DNA of 8,637 nucleotides, from NCBI GenBank assembly GCA_031283905.1, contig JAITAW010000064.1:1-8637 (forward strand), read 5' to 3'. The position numbers were made by a program, and so were the translations under genes. Under the pieces are notes generated by a model. The model did not search any database and was not told the DNA's origin. It worked only from the letters and a program-made list of their open reading frames with translations. Positions 6,735-8,637 of the stretch are shown here, piece by piece (position 1 is the stretch's first letter; each line of letters starts with the position of its first letter). This stretch comes from Treponema sp. (GTDB lineage: Bacteria; Spirochaetota; Spirochaetia; Treponematales; Breznakiellaceae).

Positions 6735-6755
6735 TTCCGTTTTTACGAAACGGAA
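6735..6755. repeat. 8-bp hairpin at the convergent junction
   Basis: ttccgttt (6735-6742) and aaacggaa (6748-6755) pair perfectly around the five-base loop TTACG. It lies where the plus-strand pair and the minus-strand DUF4238 relic converge, and it overlaps the end of the latter. There is no flanking T-run, so its role as a terminator is doubtful. Confidence 0.4.
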
Positions 6756-7288
6756 TGGCCGCTATCAAGCGCCGATGGAATAACAACACGCGGCAGGCTT
6801 ACCGGCCCCTCTGCGCTTATCTTTTGGATAAAAATGTTCCTGAAACAACTGTCAAGCCCAGAATAATGTAAGTCTTGCCACGTATGAAAAATTTTAATCC
6901 CATTAGGTAAAGTCATAGTTTTATGATCGCTACCATCCTTGAAATACCATTCATATTCTTGTTCATCAAAATTGTTCTTGTAAGCAATGAATTGATCGGT
7001 CTGCTGTATTTGAAAAGAGTTAAAACAAACGGCTTCCCCTTTTGAAAAAATATAATCGTCTTTTATTTCACAGTCATCCGGTCGATATAACGCTATAACT
7101 TCATTTGGACTTATTGGAAATAAAACCATTGCGCAAGGATCTAAAATTGATCCTTTCAATCCGGGGTTATCAAGCGGACAAATTACAATCACCGGATTTT
7201 CTCTGATAAACAAACCAACATCAGAACCAATCAATTTTTGTTTTCGTAACGAACAAATGAACCTCCCCGCCGCAGAGTGCGCAAACAC
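6743..7288 (-). pseudogene. DUF4238-like C-terminal fragment, 5'-truncated
   Basis: The open frame reads 181 codons from a GTG at 7288, but that GTG lies inside a palindrome (7265-7301) and has no Shine-Dalgarno, so the gene has lost its start. Seen from about residue 23: DVGLFIRENPVIV, then MVLFPISPNEVIALY (54-68), then CFNSFQIQQTDQFIAY (88-103). This order (a FxTxxNPV strand, an h-FPxSP motif, then an N...N..Q..FIAY helix) matches the C-terminal half of DUF4238 proteins as I recall them. These are proteins of unknown function, usually near 250-350 residues and scattered in accessory regions. The segment from about 6830 to 7260 is clearly AT-richer than its surroundings, which suggests transfer. 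The last 20 or so residues look unrelated and may be read from junction DNA. Family assignment is moderate. Confidence 0.5.
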
Positions 7289-7394
7289 GTTTGCGGCGGG
7301 GTATTAAAATCATGACTTCCCATTGTATTACCTCCCAGTATCCCACTCCGGCGGCAGCCGCCGCAAGAACCAACACCAAACTTAATTTATTCAT
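7221..7394 (-). CDS. Short signal-peptide-led frame fused to the DUF4238 relic
   Basis: It encodes 57 residues, starting MNKLSLVLVLAAAAAGVG from an ATG at 7394 with AGGAG five bases upstream. The first 18 residues are a signal peptide resembling that of the neighbouring TPR gene (MKKLS then LLLVLAGVFAGVV once its frameshift is corrected). After that the frame has no domain, crosses the palindrome at 7265-7301, and ends by reading DUF4238 DNA out of frame (TKIDWF, stop at 7221). I infer the head of a secreted-protein gene joined by deletion to foreign DNA. A weak internal start (ATG 7316, after GGGAGG) opens another short frame with no recognisable product. Expression is plausible because the leader and Shine-Dalgarno are intact; a function is not. 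Confidence 0.4.
   Translation of the reverse strand: MNKLSLVLVLAAAAAGVGYWEVIQWEVMILIPRRKRVCALCGGEVHLFVTKTKIDWF
7265..7301. repeat. Nested palindrome at the signal peptide / DUF4238 junction
   Basis: The outer arms ccccgccgca (7265-7274) and tgcggcgggg (7292-7301) pair over 10 bp. An alternative inner hairpin, cgcaaac (7280-7286) with gtttgcg (7289-7295), has a 2-base loop. It marks where AT-rich DUF4238 DNA meets the GC-richer signal-peptide frame. No T-run follows on either strand. Confidence 0.6.
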
Positions 7395-7499
7395 ACTAAC
7401 TCCTTTCGCGGGGCCTCTACCCCGAGTGCGGTCGCGGCATAATGCCGTTCCCGCTGTCAAATTTGTATGTTCACCGCTTGCGCTGATAACACCTGTGTT
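7395..7499 (-). promoter_or_regulatory. Hairpin-rich repeated leader, copy 1
   Basis: Read on the minus strand, it opens with AACACAGGTGTTAT (imperfect palindrome, AACAC/GTGTT). It continues through AACATACA, TTGACAGCGGGAAC, the hairpin CGGCA-TTA-TGCCG (7447-7435) and GCGACCG, then a CGGGG/CCCCG stem with loop TAGAGG (7424-7409). It ends in CGCGAAAGGAG directly before the start at 7394. The same blocks in the same order make up copy 2 at 8021-8160. No promoter was recognised upstream, so it may be an intercistronic element rather than a transcription start region. Confidence 0.6.
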
Positions 7500-7538
7500 A
7501 TAATCGCCGTCCCGGCGGCCATCCTAATATCCCATCCC

Positions 7539-8020
7539 CTAATACCCGTATTGTCGTATTACCTCTAATCCTATCCGAGCAGCCTCATTACGCGGGTCAA
7601 ACTGTAGCGCTTTCTCAAAGTCCCTGCGGGCGCGGGGGTAATCTCCTATAACAAAATACGTAGCGCCCCGTCTCCTATAAATGTCACCGAGATAGGGAAT
7701 GTTAAGACCGGGAAAGTCATCTAAAATGGAAAAGTCTCGCAGGCAGTCGGTGAAGTCCGCTATTACCCGCTCCCATATCTTTTTTTGGGCGTACGCTATG
7801 CCCCGGTAATTATAGGCTAAACTGCGATATGTTGTGTCATTGGGCTTGGCCAGCCGAAGGGCAGTGGTGGCGTCCTCAATCACCAGGTCCCACAGCCCTA
7901 GCTTGGCATACTCCATGGCCCGATCTACATAGTCCTAGGCAGTCTTAGGCTGCTTGGCCTGCGCCGCAACCACACCCGCAAACACGCCTGCGAGAACCAA
8001 CAATAACTCAACTTCTTCAT
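7539..8020 (-). pseudogene. Secreted TPR-repeat protein gene, broken by a frameshift and an amber codon
   Basis: From ATG 8020 (AGGAG 9 bases upstream) the frame reads MKKLS and then leaves the signal-peptide frame. Skipping one base near 8008 restores LLLVLAGVFAGVVAAQAK, a signal peptide with a VAA-QA cleavage region. Next comes KTA, then TAG (7937-7935) where CAG would give QDYVDRA, a normal TPR lead-in. The span is 482 bases, one short of a whole number of codons, which agrees with a single-base deletion. The downstream frame from ATG 7916 is intact for 125 residues and holds about three tetratricopeptide units: MEYAKLGLWDLVIEDATTAL, YNYRGIAYAQKKIWERVIAD and RRGATYFVIGDYPRARRDFE, then KALQFDP. 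TPRs mediate protein-protein contacts; this would have been a periplasmic scaffold. The remaining frame lacks a signal peptide and a good ribosome site. Sequencing error is an alternative for either lesion. Confidence 0.7.
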
Positions 8021-8160
8021 AATCATGCTCTCCTTTCGCGGGGCCTCTACCCCGCGTACGGTCGCGCAATGCTTCGCATTGCGGGTTCCCGCCGTCAATG
8101 CATTCCGGCTATGCCGGAACGTGTATGTTTATCCGCTCAAGCGGAAATAACACCTGTGTT
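8021..8160 (-). promoter_or_regulatory. Hairpin-rich repeated leader, copy 2
   Basis: It has the same blocks as copy 1: AACACAGGTGTTAT, AACATACA, TTGACGGCGGGAAC, GCGACCG, GGGGTAGAGGCCCCGCG and AAAGGAG. Four perfect hairpins are visible (plus-strand positions): tccgct/agcgga (8132-8145), ttccggc/gccggaa (8103-8119, absent from copy 1), cgcaatgc/gcattgcg (8065-8083) and cgcgggg/ccccgcg (8037-8056). The last ends three bases before the AGGAG site of the TPR gene. It follows the 127-residue gene by about 60 bases that hold only short GC-rich stems. Confidence 0.62.
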
Positions 8161-8219
8161 CAAAGCCCCGCTGCGGAGGGCGCGTTGTCCATGCCCGCCG
8201 CAGGCGTAATGCAATTCTT

Positions 8220-8603
8220 TTAATTTCCTGTAAAAAACACCACATACTCGTTCTCGTTTATTTTAATGAACAGCCTCCCCTGCGGCCCATACTCAACAGA
8301 AGTATCTATCACGAATATGCGTTTATCGGCGCTTGCCCTGAGCATTCTGCTCATATATTCCGCCGCCTTCCGCCTATTCGCCAGCGTACTCTGGCTATGG
8401 CGGTTTATGAAGTCTTGAATCTCTGCTTTGGTCCAATGATAGACAAACTCATATTCCCAGCCGTTGATACCATGTATTTCATCAGAATCAATTTTATCTG
8501 CCTCGGCAAAAGAATACTCGGCATAATAATCCGCCGCAAAGCACAAAGCCGGGATAATAAGCAAGAGCGCAAGAAAAAACAACCTTTTCATTCCCTGTTT
8601 CAT
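8220..8603 (-). CDS. Small secreted protein of unknown function
   Basis: The product has 127 residues. I do not recognise a family. The start chosen is ATG 8603, which has AGGAG eight bases upstream. An ATG 24 bases further upstream would put that Shine-Dalgarno inside the gene, and an ATG at 8591 has a poorer site. Seen: a textbook signal peptide, MKQGMKRLFFLALLLIIPAL followed by CFA, with cleavage expected after CFA at residue 23. The Cys at 21 does not sit in a good lipobox, so a soluble periplasmic protein is favoured over a lipoprotein. The mature chain of about 104 residues is acidic at first (DYYAEYSFAEADKIDSDE), has a basic helix (near 70-90) and ends in strand-like segments (GRLFIKINENEYVVFF). 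It is complete and undisturbed, unlike the neighbours downstream on the same strand. A shared transcript with the leader and TPR gene is possible. Confidence 0.78.
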   Translation of the reverse strand: MKQGMKRLFFLALLLIIPALCFAADYYAEYSFAEADKIDSDEIHGINGWEYEFVYHWTKAEIQDFINRHSQSTLANRRKAAEYMSRMLRASADKRIFVIDTSVEYGPQGRLFIKINENEYVVFFTGN

Positions 8604-8637
8604 TTTAACAACTCCTGTAAAGTTCATAAAGTTTTAC

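Noticed and set aside
6335..6789. Minus-strand frames across the end of the 504-residue gene and the following gap
   Set aside because: They have GC-rich shadow composition, with no homology that I recognise and no start signals.
7395..8160. CRISPR array or tandem repeat
   Set aside because: There are only two copies of the leader, about 620 bases apart, with genes between them. No regular short repeats with spacers occur anywhere in the window.

Overview
The window looks like a spirochaete chromosome, most likely a Treponema-type genome of moderate GC. This is an inference. It rests on ruvA standing alone without ruvB or ruvC, on the secreted 504-residue protein coupled to ruvA (an arrangement I recall, without being able to check, from Treponema pallidum), and on the many short secreted proteins and decayed insertion sequences. 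No sequence here fixes the species.

Layout. At the left edge (1-545, minus) is the 5' part of an FrhB/FdhB-type iron-sulfur flavoprotein. Upstream of it is a tRNA with a CAT anticodon (898-971, minus), probably tRNA-Ile2, with a near-consensus sigma-70 promoter at 985-1013. From about 690 to 4130 the window is a graveyard of mobile elements. It holds a possible IS4-type transposase tail, an IS5-type transposase N-terminus with at least three frameshifts, a tiny IS200-like TnpA scrap, and a second, distinct IS5-family (DDE_Tnp_4-like) transposase that is heavily frameshifted and cut off after its second catalytic Asp. Inside this graveyard sits an AT-richer 420-codon frame (1920-3182) encoding membrane segments and an ILEI/FAM3-like region. 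It is probably the 3' remnant of a large membrane glycosyltransferase.

The healthiest block is 4420-6547 (plus): ruvA (Holliday-junction branch migration), followed after 7 bases by a 504-residue exported protein of unknown function. The two read as a translationally coupled pair.

The right third (6743-8637) runs on the minus strand. It contains, from upstream to downstream, a 127-residue secreted protein, a TPR protein gene broken by a frameshift and an amber codon, a short signal-peptide-led frame, and an AT-rich DUF4238-like remnant fused to it at a palindrome. The TPR gene and the short frame are each preceded by a copy of the same hairpin-rich leader ending in the Shine-Dalgarno site. 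The two copies keep their stems while changing stem sequence, which makes this leader the most interesting undescribed-looking structure here. I see no complete new multi-gene system, no CRISPR array and no phage module.
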